DNA of 64,000 bases. Origin: Dactylorhiza incarnata (lineage: Eukaryota; Streptophyta; Magnoliopsida; Asparagales; Orchidaceae). Made by a program: the position numbers and the translations under genes. The stretch covers positions 62,001 through 126,000 of the forward strand of contig JAWHQI010000616.1 of assembly GCA_033032865.1 (NCBI GenBank), in the 5' to 3' direction. Numbering within the stretch: position 1 is the stretch's first letter; every line of letters begins with the position of its first letter. Below the pieces are notes generated by a model. It saw nothing but the letters and a program-made list of their open reading frames with translations, made no database searches and was not told where the DNA came from. Below are positions 31,846-44,758 of this stretch, one piece after another.

Positions 31846-32904
31846 CTACGTGATGCACTTATCTCGCACACCGCTATAGGCGGTAGCTAGACTGCGGCAC
31901 GAAACGACAGTGTACCGATCGTTCAAGTAATAAAAAATGAGGAGTGAATTCCCGAGTATCGAATCTCGAAGGAACACAGTAAGGTGGAGTTTACTTTTGA
32001 GGAAGGACTTGAGATCGAAGTCCTTAAGTCGGATGGAATGCGGGAGAGTTGATTTGGCTTTTGGAAAAAATAAAAGAAAACAACTACAACTACTCCTATG
32101 CAATGCCGCTATGCAATGCTTCGCCAGGCGGGATGGAAAACTACGTAGGCCTTGAACGCACTACTTCGCAAGGGCGGATGGACGAGTAGGCAAGCAGAAT
32201 CGAACTGTGCAGGCCTTGAGCGCGCTGCTTCGTTAGGCGAATGGATTACACGGGCCGCTATGCCATACTTCACTAGGCGGATGGAAGAGTAGGCTTGCGG
32301 ATGGAGTGGGTCACACCGGCAGAATGAGGGTTGCAAGCACCTCGTCAACAAGCACGCCACTAGCAATTGCTAGTGCGGAAACACCAAACACTCACACCAC
32401 AGTCACCACGAAAGCACACCTCAAGCACTCATAAAGCATGAAAACATTTCATAATATATAACATGAAGTTCAACAAATATAGAGTGCAACATCATCAAGA
32501 TATAAGAGATCTACCATTTACAGCTACCAATACAAAGAGAGAGAGAGAGAGAGAGCAAGGAATTGACCCAATCCGAAGCCTTGTCGAAGATTCACGGTTC
32601 TAATCGCTGGGTTGTCAATCCGCATCCAAACTCGGTCCTCAACTGCTTCCGGGGTAGAGAAGGTTGTCACTACCTTCTAGTGGCCCGTCTTCTTCATGTC
32701 ACGATCTGGCCGCACGACCAAGCTTCCTTCTCCTTGGATAATGGTGGATGTAGGGCTAGATCCCTATCCTTGGAGCTCTTGGATGATGTGAGGTGGCCTC
32801 GGGCAAAAGGTGGAGGAAGAAGTGAAGAAAACAGAGCTAGAACTCCCCTTGCGGCGGAAAAAAGTGGAACTGTCTAGTTCTCCCGGTTAGGTTGAAAACT
32901 GCAG

Positions 32905-32913
32905 CTTTTATAG
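32905..32913 (-). promoter_or_regulatory. TATA box of element D LTR
   Basis: CTATAAAAG on the minus strand; the 5' LTR copy is at 48667-48675. The hairpin array ends about 20-25 bp upstream of it. Confidence 0.6.
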
Positions 32914-32934
32914 AAAAGATCAGAAATTTGGTCG

Positions 32935-33245
32935 CACACGGTCGAACGCATGACCGTGAGTGAACCATGCAATATTAATCGAGAACAAAGGCCAGAAAAC
33001 GAAGCAGGCGCGCCCGTGCATTTTACTCACACATGGTCGAAGTCGACCGTGCGTAAACACGCACGGGCAAATTCAGAAACCTCAAAATCCGGCAAACAAC
33101 AGGAGGCCGTGCATTTTGTTCGCGCACGGTTGAGACCAACCGTGCGTGAAGAAAATGCACAAGCGTGGCAGATCACCATATTGACCAGCCGATTATAGTG
33201 CACGGCTGCAACCGACTGTGCGTCAAGCAAACGCACGACCGTGTG
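32935..33245. repeat. CACGGTCG hairpin array in element D 3' LTR
   Basis: Several inverted pairs: CACGGTCG/CGACCGTG types and GCACGGTTG (33124-33132) with CAACCGTGC (33137-33145). Arms differ between units in a matched way. Confidence 0.8.
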
Positions 33246-33542
33246 ATTCATACAGGATGAATTCTAGGCAATATGGATGATCTGCCCACCTGCACAACGA
33301 AACTACACGCTGGGAACACACCTCCAGCACAAGTATAATAACAGAAAAAGAATAGGGAGCACAATGTGCTTGCTCCCAACAAAATAGTGCGCAATTGCAC
33401 ACCACAACGGGCCTAAACAATGCACTTAAAGTGAAAGCGCGGACAAGTAAAATATAGGCAATTAAGAACTGAAATTGAAGTGCAACAACAGGAAAACTAG
33501 CCCAGATGAGTCCATAAAAGTGTATATAACTGGGAGTCATCA

Positions 33543-34620
33543 CACCCCCAGACTTACCTGTTTGCGTATCCCGAGCAAACAAATCCGGCGGGAAAAGAAA
33601 ATGGTAGTTAGCGTAGAGAATTGCAAAGAAAGAGTAGGATGCGAAGTATCATACTCATGCAAATAGAAATTCAGTAAAAGAAGATTCTAACTATACTAAC
33701 TAATTTATAATAGTATAAATGCGTAAATAGAGATTTAAGTTTACTCAGATGGTGAATCATGACGAATTTTGCAATCATGCCCCGGTGTGAAAGTAGACAA
33801 GCCACTCAGAAGGGTGTTGCTAAAGACCGAAATTCAGGGGTAACTCCGCTGAAATCCATCAACGTCGTGAGCCATAAGCTTGCCCGGTCACACTCTCTCC
33901 ACGGTGTTAGCAAACTCAAAAGGTGAATCAGTAGGGCATTCGGGTATTTACGAGACTTAGGTTACGGAATGATTGAAAATGATAAACATGATGGCTACGC
34001 AACCCAAACGAGTTAAAAGACAATGATGCACCTGAACAAGCCCAAGAACAATGCTAGTGTGACATACCCCCAGACTTAGCTTGAAAACTGGGTGTGCACA
34101 CATCCCACTCCAAACAAATACCAACTGAATTTTTCTATTACGCCCAAGGGGTTTTCTTTTCTTTTCATTTTTTTCAGATATTGCTTCTAACGTCATTTTT
34201 TTTCAATTATTTTATCCCCCAATTGGTTTTCAAGAATGTATTCAGCACACAATATAATTTTTTTCACATCACAATAATTTCATACATCACACCGAAACAA
34301 GAAATATAATTTCTGTTAACTCACTACTTGGTTGCGATAATAGGATAAGCTTCAGGTTGTGGTGATTGAAAGAAGAGCTGAAACAAAGGAGGGGTAGGCA
34401 CAAATTGGTTTGCAAAAGTAAGTGTGTAGGTCATGGAAATCAAAGCTCAAACTAGCCAACTAGATGGCCTACATCACGCTCAACTTTGTGAGTCGCTCTC
34501 ACCCATGCTTCAAGAGTCGCTTGGGGCAAGTTCTTAGCCCACGAGAAAGATAAACCTTCCTTCCGACTCGAGCAACGCACAACTAGCGCTCGCTTACACA
34601 CAACACCGTGCTACCGCAAA
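33543..34620 (-). other. Element D internal region next to the 3' LTR, non-coding
   Basis: No supported ORF. On the minus strand TAAGTCTGGGGGTG (33543-33556) is the polypurine tract. A second near-copy (TAAGTCTGGGGGTATG) lies at about 34065-34079 and a third at about 45872-45885. Confidence 0.65.
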
Positions 34621-34885
34621 TGTAACACCCCAATTTTCAAAAGGCTGAAGTATGCTTCTTGAGAAATTATTATGCAGGAATAATACTTCTCGAAATAAAA
34701 ATTATATAAGCAGAGAAATATACTTCTCGAGAAATTATTATGCAGGAATAATACTTCTCGAAATAAAAATTATATAAGCAGAGAAATATACTTCTCGAGA
34801 AATCCTTAGGCAGGAGTTATTCTTCTCATGAAATCTGTAGGGGCAGGAGTGCCAGTTCTCAGGAAAAAGAAATGCCTTTAGTTAG

Positions 34886-35485
34886 CCGTTCGTCGAACAC
34901 AGCATTTCAATCGTTCGTCGAACGCAACATTTCAGCCATTCGTCGAACGCAGGTTTATAACTGTTCGTCGAACGCAGCTTTACTACCATTCGTCGAACGC
35001 GGGCATCCGTTCATCGAACACAGTTTATTAGATGTTCGTCGAACGTAGCTTTACTGTCATTCGTCGAACGCAGGCAGCCGTTCGTCGAACGCAGTTTATT
35101 AGCTGTTCGTCGAACGCAGCTTTACTGCCATTCGTCGAACGTAGGCAGCCGTTCGTCGAACGCAGTTTCTTAGCTGTTCGCTGAACGCAACTTTACTGAC
35201 ATTCGTCGAACGCAGGCAGCCGTTCATCGAACGCAGTTTATTAGTTGTTCCTCGAACGCAGCTTTACTGCCATTCATCGAACGCAGTTTATTAGCTGTTC
35301 ATCGAACGCAGCTTTACTGCCATTCGTCGAACGCAGTCAGTCGTTCGTCGAATGGAGGTTTATTAGCATTCGTCGAACACAGCTTCTTAGCCATTCGTCG
35401 AACGCAGTTCTTTTAGCATTTGTCGTATGCAGTTTATTAGCATTCGTCGAACGCAGTCTTAAAGCTATCCGTCGAATGCAGACAG
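34886..35485. repeat. TTCGTCGAACG array in element G 5' LTR
   Basis: More than 20 copies of CGTTCGTCGAACGCAG or CATTCGTCGAACGCAG at 20-30 bp spacing with CATTTCAGC, TTTATTAGCTG and CTTTACTGC linkers. CGTTCG-T-CGAACG is a perfect dyad. It starts about 265 bp into the LTR and ends about 105 bp before the TATA-like box. Confidence 0.95.
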
Positions 35486-35591
35486 AATCAGCGATTTGCG
35501 AAATAACAGACTCGTGGCTTCTTGATCGTGGCCGTTAAATCCAAGGGCTGGGATTTATTTCTAGTTTATCATAGGGTTTGTCCAGAGGGGT

Positions 35592-35601
35592 CTATATATC
35601 C
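35592..35601 (+). promoter_or_regulatory. TATA-like box of element G LTR
   Basis: CTATATATCC; the 3' LTR has a longer TATATATATATCC at 42578-42590. Confidence 0.5.
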
Positions 35602-37154
35602 TCTTTATCTTAAGTCTTTCTCTTCTTCAAGCGTGAAAAGGACGGAAGCCGAGGAAAAGCAGCGACAGCGAGGAAGAAGGAGACGTTTTCTGCCATTGCC
35701 GGAGCTTCGGAGCTCCGAATCGCGAGCTATTTTCAGATCTGGAAAGAGCAGCCCGTTGCGGTTCTTTCTATCCGAGTGAAATCTCAGATCTATGGCGAAG
35801 CTGAAAGCTCCAAGGGTAACGATCCTTCCTCCCGGTCTTAGGACGTGTTTTGTCCTCTCATTCCTTTTCTATGCTTGCATGAGGAATCCCTTTCACCAAA
35901 TGGGTGAAGTGTAGGATTTCCTCTAGTTCTTCAGAACTCTGGGTCGATTGTGTCCATCCCCGACAAATTGCATGTAGAAATCTAGTAGTCGTGCGGATTT
36001 AGGCATTGTGTGTGAAGCCTATTCGTGGCCGTGAGCCCGGATCGGTGATGCGATTTGAAGTGGAGTGACTTGTACCTCCTTCATTAATTATTTGTGAAGC
36101 CTAGGTCCTCGTGAATGGATTAGGTGCGTAACTTATGTTTTGTGTAGCACTTGCAAGTGCTAAACACTTACGGGCCGAGGTGATGCCAAACCTGCATCGT
36201 GCGTTCGATCATGATGACAAGAGCACGGGCATTGGCTGAACCGAACCCGTTTCCATGCCTATCGGTAGGAGGAAGTTACCTCTTGTAAAGCCATGTGATC
36301 ATGGGAGAGGTCGTATAAGGTGTTTACCTAGACAGGCCTGAAGCTCTTATCCCACCTAAGGTTACCTAACTTAGAGTGGCGTTGGTGCTCGTGAAAGAGT
36401 ACCTTGGTTACATGCCTTGTGAGCATGGAGCATGTGGTCGTGAGTACCCGCGTTTGTGATATTTTGAAATGATGTTATGTTAGCCTCATGCGGTTGCTTA
36501 GGCGGTTGTGGGAAACCTTCGGGTGGACCCGACGAACATCATGTGCATACCTAGGTTCCCTTTTACTTGATGCTCAACCTAGAAGATTGATTGTGCTTGA
36601 AACCTCACCCTGGGTAGTGTAGTTGCATTTTCTTAATATTTTTACATGTTGCATGTACGGCTTGCTTGCAGGTTAGCAGTGACATGCCCCTGAACCGGCT
36701 AGATGGCCGGGGGGGGTGGGATCGTTACGTGGTTTGTGGTCAACTCATTGCTGACCCTCGTTTACCTCTTATTGGATGTTGGTTACAGGTGTAGGTGAGC
36801 CTAGCGGGAAATAGCAGGCGGTGGCCCTTTTGCTGAGTTAGCCCTCGAAGGCCAGCCTCTTTTCTGCTTTTCATATATTGTCAGCCTACGTGTCGATGTA
36901 TGTTTTGAGTTTAGTGCATTTGTTTTAAATGTAAGGCCTTAAGGTCGTAACTCTATTGTTTTATTCCTGGGATAGTGGACAGTTCTAAAAGATGTTTTAA
37001 TCAAATGCTTCCGCTTACGCTTTATGTACTCTAGTGTTGTTGTAGTTCTTTTCCTGATTATCACCTTATAATGCCTAGCTAGTGTGTATAGTATGGCGTG
37101 GGTTCCCGGCCGGACCTACTGTTATATTATTTGTACTCGCAGGGTGTTACAATT

Positions 37155-37165
37155 TGGTATCGGAC
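37155..37165 (+). promoter_or_regulatory. Primer-binding site of element G
   Basis: TGGTATCGGAC, a slightly changed TGGTATCAGAG, three bases after the LTR end. Confidence 0.75.
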
Positions 37166-37374
37166 TTAGGAGTCGATCTGTAGTTTAACGAATTCGAGGC
37201 TGAATTCCTTGTAAGGGGTGGTGTGCACGGGTTGTGCGTTCACCTAAAATGACAAAAACTAATAAGAATGTCCACTTAGGAATGGAAAAACATACTTGTT
37301 TGCGGAAACTGAGCGTTCCATGATTGTTGTTTGCCTTGTTTTCAGTCACTAAATTGTGTCTTACACGAGTATAG

Positions 37375-38604
37375 GTGACTAGGAGTGGTGAGGGGCAGTC
37401 TCAACCCCTTAACACTATGGAGAATAGTGTGTCTGTCCATGTACGTGCAACCCTCCCTTCTGCTGAAACAATTAGAGTGGTCACAGAAGCGGACATGGAC
37501 GCACAAAATGCATGGCTAGGAAGGCTGGTACAGCCTCCCAGTCTTATTGTGGCCCCAGTTACAACAAGGGGAAGTGAGCTAGAAGCAGAACCGCAATTGC
37601 ACTATCAATTGTTAAAGTACTTTCTGAGCCTCAACCCTCCATCCTTTGTGGGGACCGAGTCCCCTAGGAGAGCTGCTGAGTGGTTGTCAGAAATAAAGAG
37701 GACTTTAACATCAATACTTATAACTAAGGATATGTTGGTAGCCTTGGCCACCTTCCTACTTATAAGAGAAGCAAGACTTTGTTGGGAAGAAGAGTTGGTG
37801 CACAAATTTGGTGGGAGACAACTTACCGAAATATCTTGGGAAAACTTCCATTAGTCATTCCTTCTAAGGTACATGCTCTCAACAAAGCATTTGGCACTAC
37901 AGAACTAGTGTTTACACCTGGAGCAGGGAGCGCAATCAGTGGATGAGTACCTGAATGAGTTCATCAGTCTTGGTCATTATGAGAGGTCTATGTGGGAAGA
38001 TGAGGAGACCAAGGTCAACAAGTTCTACAATGGTCTGCGAGATGACCTAAGACTAATGCTTGAGGGTCCAATGTTACTTGGCTTCAACGTCTTAGTGAAA
38101 GCAACAAAATCTCTAGAAATGGATATGAAGGGTATGTCGCGCGCGAAAGACTTCAATGTAAAGAAGTTAGAGTTTCATGCGCCGGTCTCTCAGTCCAAGT
38201 CTAAGTTCAGAAGAGACAAGAGAAAGTTTAACTCTGTGGAAGCTAAGACTGCACAGTGTTCCTTAATTTGTTTCACTTGCGGAAAGGTGGGATACAAAGC
38301 CCGAGTGTGTCGAAGTGGTCCCCCAAAGGCAAAAAGCGGAGAAGTGGACTATGCTCGTGCGATGGGTTCAGCTTCTATGGAGAAAGGCAAGGCGGTGGAG
38401 TCTTCGACTTCCCAGCATTCTCTAACCCAGCCGAGAGTCTACTCTTATGGCCAGCAAGAGGTCATTCAACAATGCGATGTTGCCACATGTATGGATGATC
38501 ATCGTTTAAATATGATTTCTACCCCATGTGTTGATAGAGATAGCAGTGTGGCCACTGTATCCGATGACAGCAAAATTTTGTTTCTTGTAATTATGTGCAA
38601 TTAG
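37375..38604 (+). pseudogene. Gag of element G
   Basis: One frame with TAG at 37852 and at 37906. N-terminal gag domain (FLSLNPPSFVGTESPRRAAEWL) continues as VDEYLNEFISLGHYE, KVNKFYNGLRDDLRLML. The zinc knuckle near 38267-38310 reads CX2CX4YX4C (CFTCGKVGYKARVC): the zinc-binding His is replaced by Tyr. That loss, with the stops, suggests a non-functional copy. The start is uncertain; the frame is open before 37375. Confidence 0.85.
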
Positions 38605-41480
38605 GCCTTGTCCTAATTATCGACTTTTCGACGAGAGCTCTGTTGGTGCGGGAGCATCGCTCTCCTATCTGTTTAAGGATTTCGTGTTATGAATCGGTGT
38701 GCTTTTTACCTTAGTCAAGGATAGATTGGAGGTAATGCTGCCCAATAGATCTCGAATGAGCGTGGATAGGAGAACCTGTTAAATGGCGCAAAGATGTTCT
38801 TCACCTTGTTGAAGGATTCGGGGCCTAAGCCCAGCTTTGGTGTTGTCCTAGTAGTAGCGGACTAAGCTGACCGAGAAGAACCGTTATCCGATTCCGAGAA
38901 TCGATGACTTATTCGACCAACTGGTTGGGTCGACGGTATACTCTAAGCTAGACTTATGGTCCGGCTATTATCAGCTTCGTATTCGGGATTGTGACATCCC
39001 AAAGACAGCGTTCAGTACCCGCTTTGGGGACTATGAGTTCACAGTTATGCCGTTCGGTCTGTCTAATGCACCATCGGTATTCATGGACTTAATGAATAGA
39101 ACGTTCCGATAGTATTTTGATCAATTTGTGATCGTCTTCATCGATGACATTTTGGTATACTCTCAGTCGGAAGAGGAGCATGCAGAGCATCTGCACACAG
39201 TTTTGAGCACCCTGAGGAGGAGTCAACTATATGCCAAGTTCTCCTAATGTGAGTTTTGGCTATCGTTAGTAGAATTCCTGGGTCATGTTGTTAGTGGGGA
39301 TGGAGTTGCGGTTGATCCGTCAAAAATAGAAGCGATCCAAGTGTGGTCTGTGTTGAAAAATGTAGCGGAAGTCCGAAGTTTCTTAGGACTTGCCGGCTAT
39401 TATATGCGCTTTGTGGAAAACTTCTCGAGGATTGCACTTCCTCTCACTAAACTGACTAGGAAAGATCATAAGTTCGTTTGGTCGCCCGAGTGAGCACGAG
39501 CTTTTGAAGAACTGAAGAGCCGTCTAACCACGACGCACATTCTATGCTCGCCATGTGGAACGGAAGGCTACGAAATATACAGTGATGCCTCGGGGAGTGG
39601 CTTGGGTTGCGTCTTAGTGCAATTCGGTAAGGTGATTGCCTATGGCTCCCATCAGTTAAAGGTACATGAGAGGAACTACCCGGTCCATGATTTGGATATA
39701 GCGGCTGTGGTATTTGCTCTTAAACCTTGGAGGCACTACTTGTATGGCGTGAAGATCGACATCTGTACAGACCACAAAAGCCTCAAGTACCTGCTCGATC
39801 AGAAGGAGTTGAATATGCGTCAAAGGAGGTGGATGGAGTTCCTTGGGGACTACACTTTCGACATTAGATACACTCCTGGGAAAGGAAATGTGGTTGCGGA
39901 AGCGTTGAGTCGTCGGGGTCCTGCACAGGCAAACTGGATTTTGATGCATGATGAGCGTCTAATCCGGGAGCTAGAAGCCATGGAGATCATTTGTGTCGAT
40001 AGAAGAGCGTCTCCTTCAGTATGTTTGAACTAGACGAAGGTTCAATACGACCTGGCCAACCGAGTTCGACAAGCTTTGGATCTGGATTCGAGCATGAAGC
40101 GTTATAAAGCGGAGACCGTGGGTGGGTCAAACGCTGATTTCTCCTTCGAAGATGATCTTATGTGGAAAAATGGCAGATTGTGCGTCCCAAATGTTGGTAC
40201 ATTGCGGGCGGAATTCATGTACGAGGATCACTTTACCAAGTACTCGATCCATCCTCGGAGCACAAAGATGTACATGGATATGAAGAAGCTCTTTTGGTGG
40301 CCATGAATGAAGAAAGACATTGCACTCTACGTGGCCAAGTGTCACACTTGCGCGTTGGTGAAGGCTGAATGTTAAAGACCTGGTGGGTTTCTAAAGTCTT
40401 TACCGATCCCAGAATGGAAGTTCGACGATATTTCGATGGATTTCGTGCATGAATTGCCGAGATCACAACATGGAAACGATGCCATCTGGGTGATCGTAGA
40501 TCGTTTGACGAAAGTATCGCACTTCATTCTGAACCGGAAGGAGGATTCTGTAGAAAAGCTAACGAAGCTCTATGTTGATAATATCGTACGGTTGCAAGGG
40601 GTTCCCCATAGCATCGTGAGCGATCGTGATGGGCGGTTCACATCAAACGATTGGAGGATGATTCATCAATTATTGGGTACCAAGCTAAAATTTAGCACGG
40701 CCTTCCACCTGCAAACGGATGGACAGACCGAAAGGACCAATAGGATGATGGAAGACATGCTAAGGATGTGCGCCCTGGACTTCGGAAAGAAATGGGAAGA
40801 CCACCTCTATATGATTGAGTTTGCCAACAACAACAGCTACCAAGCTAGTATAAAGATAGCACCTTTCGAGGCTCTTTATGGTAGAAAATGTCGTACACCG
40901 TTGGCTTAGGCTGAAACGGGCGACACGAAGTTGTTGAAACGCAAGGACGTGGATGAAGCAAATACATCAATCCGGGCAATACGAGAGCGGTTGCTCATTG
41001 CCCAGGATAGGCAGGCAAAGTATTACAATGCAAATCACCAGAATGTCGAGTTCACCGTTGGTGATTGGGTTTACCTAAAGATCAAACCGTTCAAAGGAGT
41101 ATCGAGGATCCGACGCTTGAAAAAGCTAAGTCCGAGATACTTAGGACCATTCGAGATCTTGGTGCGCATTGCTGAAGCTGCCTACCGGCTTGCTCTATCT
41201 TCGGAGCTGAGCGGGCTGCATGATGTATTTCATATCTCTGTGTTATGGAAGACTGTCAAAGAGCCTAGTCTTGTAGTTGCAGTCAATGAAGTATCGGTAG
41301 ATGGTGGGCTAACGACGGAAGTCAAGCCCATTCGCATCGAGGACACAGAAGTAAAGCAGTTGCGAAACAAATCCATTCGGATGGTAAAGGTCCGTTGGAA
41401 TAATTGTTGAAGAGAGGAACTCTCTTGGGAAAGAGAGCAAACAATGCTTGCGGAGTACCCCGAGCTTTTTCTCTCAGGTA
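38605..41480 (+). pseudogene. Pol of element G: decayed protease, reverse transcriptase, RNase H, integrase, chromodomain
   Basis: A degraded protease (SVGAGASLSYL near 38640). Reverse transcriptase from 38861 ([62 protein letters not shown] active site at about 39140-39170). RNase H (CTDHKSLKYLLDQKELNMRQ, RYTPGKGNVVAEALSRR). Integrase zinc region (CHTCALVKAEC) and core (MDFVHELPRS, SIVSDRDGRFTS, HLQTDGQTERTN). Integrase C-terminus (VGDWVYLKIKPFKGV, LGPFEILVRI) and a diverged chromodomain (RMVKVRWNN...ELSWERE...AEYPELF). All of 38861-41480 is one frame; stops at 39110, 39245, 39491, 40031, 40304, 40373, 40907 and 41408. No frameshift is needed. Confidence 0.92.
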
Positions 41481-41507
41481 TATTTTTTCCTGTTGCTGCT
41501 GTTTTCG

Positions 41508-41544
41508 TAATTTCGGGACGAAATTCCTTAAAGTAGGGGAGATT
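41508..41544 (+). promoter_or_regulatory. Polypurine tract of element G
   Basis: TTTCGGGACGAAATTCC then AAAGTAGGGGAGATT directly before TGTAACACC. Tekay/Del-type signature. Confidence 0.85.
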
Positions 41545-41807
41545 TGTAACACCCCAATTTTCAAAAGGTTGAAGTATACTTCTCGAGAAATTATTATGCA
41601 GGAATAATACTTCTCAAAATATAAATTATATAAGCAGAGAAATATACTTCTCGAAATATTATTATGCAGGAATAATACTTCTCGAAATATAAATTATATA
41701 AGCAGAGAAATATTCCTCTCGAGAAATCCTTAGGCAGGCGTTATTCTTCTTGAGATATCTGTAATGGCAGGAGTGCCAGTTCTCGGGAAAAAGAAATGCC
41801 TTTAGTT

Positions 41808-42455
41808 AGCCGTTCGTCGAACGCAGCATTTCAGCCGTTCGTCGAACGCAGCATTTCAGCCGTTCGTCGAACGCAGCATTTCAGCCGTTCGTCGAACGCA
41901 GCATTTCAGCCGTTCGTCGAACGCAGGTTTATAGCTGCTCGTCGAACGCAGCTTTACTGCCATTCGTCGAACGCAGGCAGCCGTTCGTCGAACGCAGTTT
42001 ATTAGTTGTTCGTCAAACGCAGCTTTACTGCCATTCGTCGAACGCAGGCAGTCATTCGTCAAACGCAGTTTATTAGCTGTTCGTCGAATGCAGCTTTACT
42101 GCCATTCGTCAAACGCAGGCAGTCGTTCGTCGAACGCAGTTTATTAGCTGTTCGTCGAACGCAGCTTTAATGCCATTCGTCGAACGCAGGCAGCCGTTCG
42201 TAGAACGCAGTTTATTAGCTGTTCGTCGAACGCAGCTTTACTACCATTCATCGAACGCAGTTTATTAGCTGTTCGTCGAACGCAGCTTTACTGCCATTCG
42301 TCGAACGCATTCAGCCATTCGTCAAATGCTGGTTTATTAGCATTCATCGAACGCAACTTCTTAGCCATTCGTCGAACGCAGTTCTTTTAGCATTCATCGT
42401 GCGCAGTTTATTAGCATTCGTCGAACGCAGTCTTAAAGCTATTCGTCGAACGCAG
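41808..42455. repeat. TTCGTCGAACG array in element G 3' LTR
   Basis: Begins with four to five very regular CGTTCGTCGAACGCAGCATT units of 26 bp, then mixed units as in the 5' LTR. Unit number and order differ from 34886-35485, so the array has been rearranged since insertion. Confidence 0.95.
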
Positions 42456-44749
42456 ACAGAATCAGCGATTTGCGAAATAGCAGACCCGGGCTTCTTGATC
42501 GTGGCCGTTAAATCCAGGGCTTTAAATCCAAGGGCTGGGATTTATTTCTGGGTTATCTTAGGGTTTGTCCAGAGGGGTATATATATATCCTCGTTATCTT
42601 AAGTATTTATCTTCTTCAAGCGTGAAAAAGACGGAAGCCAAGGAAAAGTAGAGACAGCGAGGAAGAAGAAGGAGACATTTTCTGCCATTGCCGGAGCTTC
42701 GGAGCTCCGAATCGCGAGCCATTTTTAGATCTGGAAAGAGCAGCCCGTTGCGGTTCTTTCTATCTGAGTGAAATCTCAGATCTAAGGCGAAGAAGAAAGA
42801 TCCAATGGTAACGATCCTTCCTCCCGGTCTTAGGACGTGTTTTGTCCTCTCATTCCTTTTCTATGCTTGCATGAGGAATCCCTTTCACCAAATGGGTGAA
42901 GTGTAGGATTTCCTCTAGTTCTTCGAAACTCCGGGTCGATTGTGTCTGTCCCCGGCATATTGCATGTAGAAATCCAGTAGTCGTGCGGATTTAGGCATTG
43001 TGTGTGAAGCCTATTCGTGGCCGTGAGCCCGGATCGGTGATGCTTGGATTGCGACGTTGAATTTAGGATAAGCCTAGAATGCGTGCCGGAGAATGAGTCC
43101 GTGAGATTCGCTATCGTATTGCGGGACTTGAGATTAGACGTCTGTTGGAGCTCCTAACAAAAGCCCCATGCTTGAGAGTGGTTGAATGGAAACCTTCACC
43201 ACGTGATTTGAATTGGAGTGACTTGTACCTCCTTCATTAATTATTTGTGAAGCCTAAGTCCTCGTGAATGGATAAGGTGCGTAACTTATGTTTTGTGTAG
43301 CACTTGCAAGTGGTAAACCCTTACGGGCTGAGGTGATGCCATACCCGCATCGTGCGTTCGATCACGATGACAAGAGCACGTGCATTGGCTGAACTGAACC
43401 CGTTTCCATGCCAATCGGTAGGAGGAAGTTATCTCTTGTAAAGCAGTGTGATCATGGGAGAGGCCATATAAGGTGTTTACCTAGACAGGCCTAAAGCTCG
43501 ATCTTATCCCACCTAAGGTTACCTAACTTAGAGTGGCGTTGTTGCTCGCGAAAGAGTACCTTGGTTTCATGCCTTGTGAGCATGGAGCGTGTGGTCGTGA
43601 GTACCCGCGTTTGTGATATTTTGAAATGATGTTATGTTAGCCTCATGCGGTTGCTTAGGCGGTTGTGGGGAACCTTCGGGTGAACCCGACCAACATCATG
43701 TGCATACCTAGGTTCCCATTTACTTGATGCTCAACCTAGAAGATTGATTGTGCTTGAAACCTCACCCTGTGTAGTGTAGTTGCATTTTCTTTATATTATT
43801 GCATGTTGCATGTACGGCTTGCTTGCAGGTTAGCGGTGACACGCCCCTGAGCCGGCTAGATGGTCGGGGGGTGGGATCGTTACGCGGTTTGTGGTCAGCT
43901 CATAGCTGACCCTCGTTTACCTCTTATTGGATGTTGGTTGCAGGTGCAGGTGAGCCTAACGGGAAATAGCGTGCGGTGGCCCTTTTGCTGAGTTGGCCCT
44001 CTAAGGCCAGCCTCTTTTCTGCTTTTCATATATTGCCGGCCTGTGTGCCGATGTATGTTTTGAGTTTAGTACATTAGTTTTAAATGTAAGGCCTTAAGGC
44101 CATAACTCTATTGTTTCATTCCTGGGATAGTGGACAGTTCTAAAAGATGTTTTAATCAAATGCTTCCGCTTACGCTTTATGTACTCTGTTGTTTATGGGG
44201 GTGTCTACCGAGATCACCTACAGGGGGGGTTAATAGGTTTTCTAATTTATACTATCCCCTTTAGGTATTTCTCGATTGTGATTAACGGATTTGCAGAATG
44301 TAAAGAACTAATCATAGAAAGCACACAATCGATCTATAGAGGTTCCTCAAGACAGGGCATCTTGAGTAGTCCTCTGTCCCTCTGCGCCTACCCAGCGATC
44401 CGCTAGGCTCGGCAAACTCCGCCAAAATCTTCCGGCCCTCAAGCCTTACAAGAGATTACAGATATAAACTGTTTCTTCTGCCTGATGTTGATCGGCAACT
44501 TTAGCCTGATAATGATCGGCTTCTTGAGAATGAAGAGAATGCCTCTGAATCAGATCTTGAATGCATGGTTCTTCTTCAATTCTTTCTTAGCCGGATGTGG
44601 ATTGGCTTCTTAGCAGTCGGTGAGGATGACTGCTTCTTGAGAACTTCTTCTTCTTATCCGCAAGAATGTACTATTCTATTGAACGGCGGGATACTTTTGC
44701 TTGTTCTTTCTTGCACGCTAAGTTATCTTTTCTAGGGCAACCCTATTGC

Positions 44750-44758
44750 CTTTTATAG
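44750..44758 (-). promoter_or_regulatory. TATA box of solo LTR H
   Basis: CTATAAAAG on the minus strand, about 135 bp downstream of the TCGAC array. Confidence 0.55.

Larger units (their letters stand above)
31851..33542 (-). repeat. Element D 3' LTR
   Basis: 1692 bp. Contains CTTCGTTAGGCGGATGG-like tandem units (32100-32320), CTATAAAAG on the minus strand at 32905-32913, and a CACGGTCG hairpin array at 32935-33245 immediately upstream of that box in the transcription direction. Confidence 0.9.
34621..37151 (+). repeat. Element G 5' LTR
   Basis: 2531 bp. The first 180 bp contain two to three tandem copies of an ACTTCTCGAGAAATTATTATGCAGG segment; then the TCGACGAA array (34886-35485), then CTATATATCC at 35592-35601. 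Confidence 0.92.
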
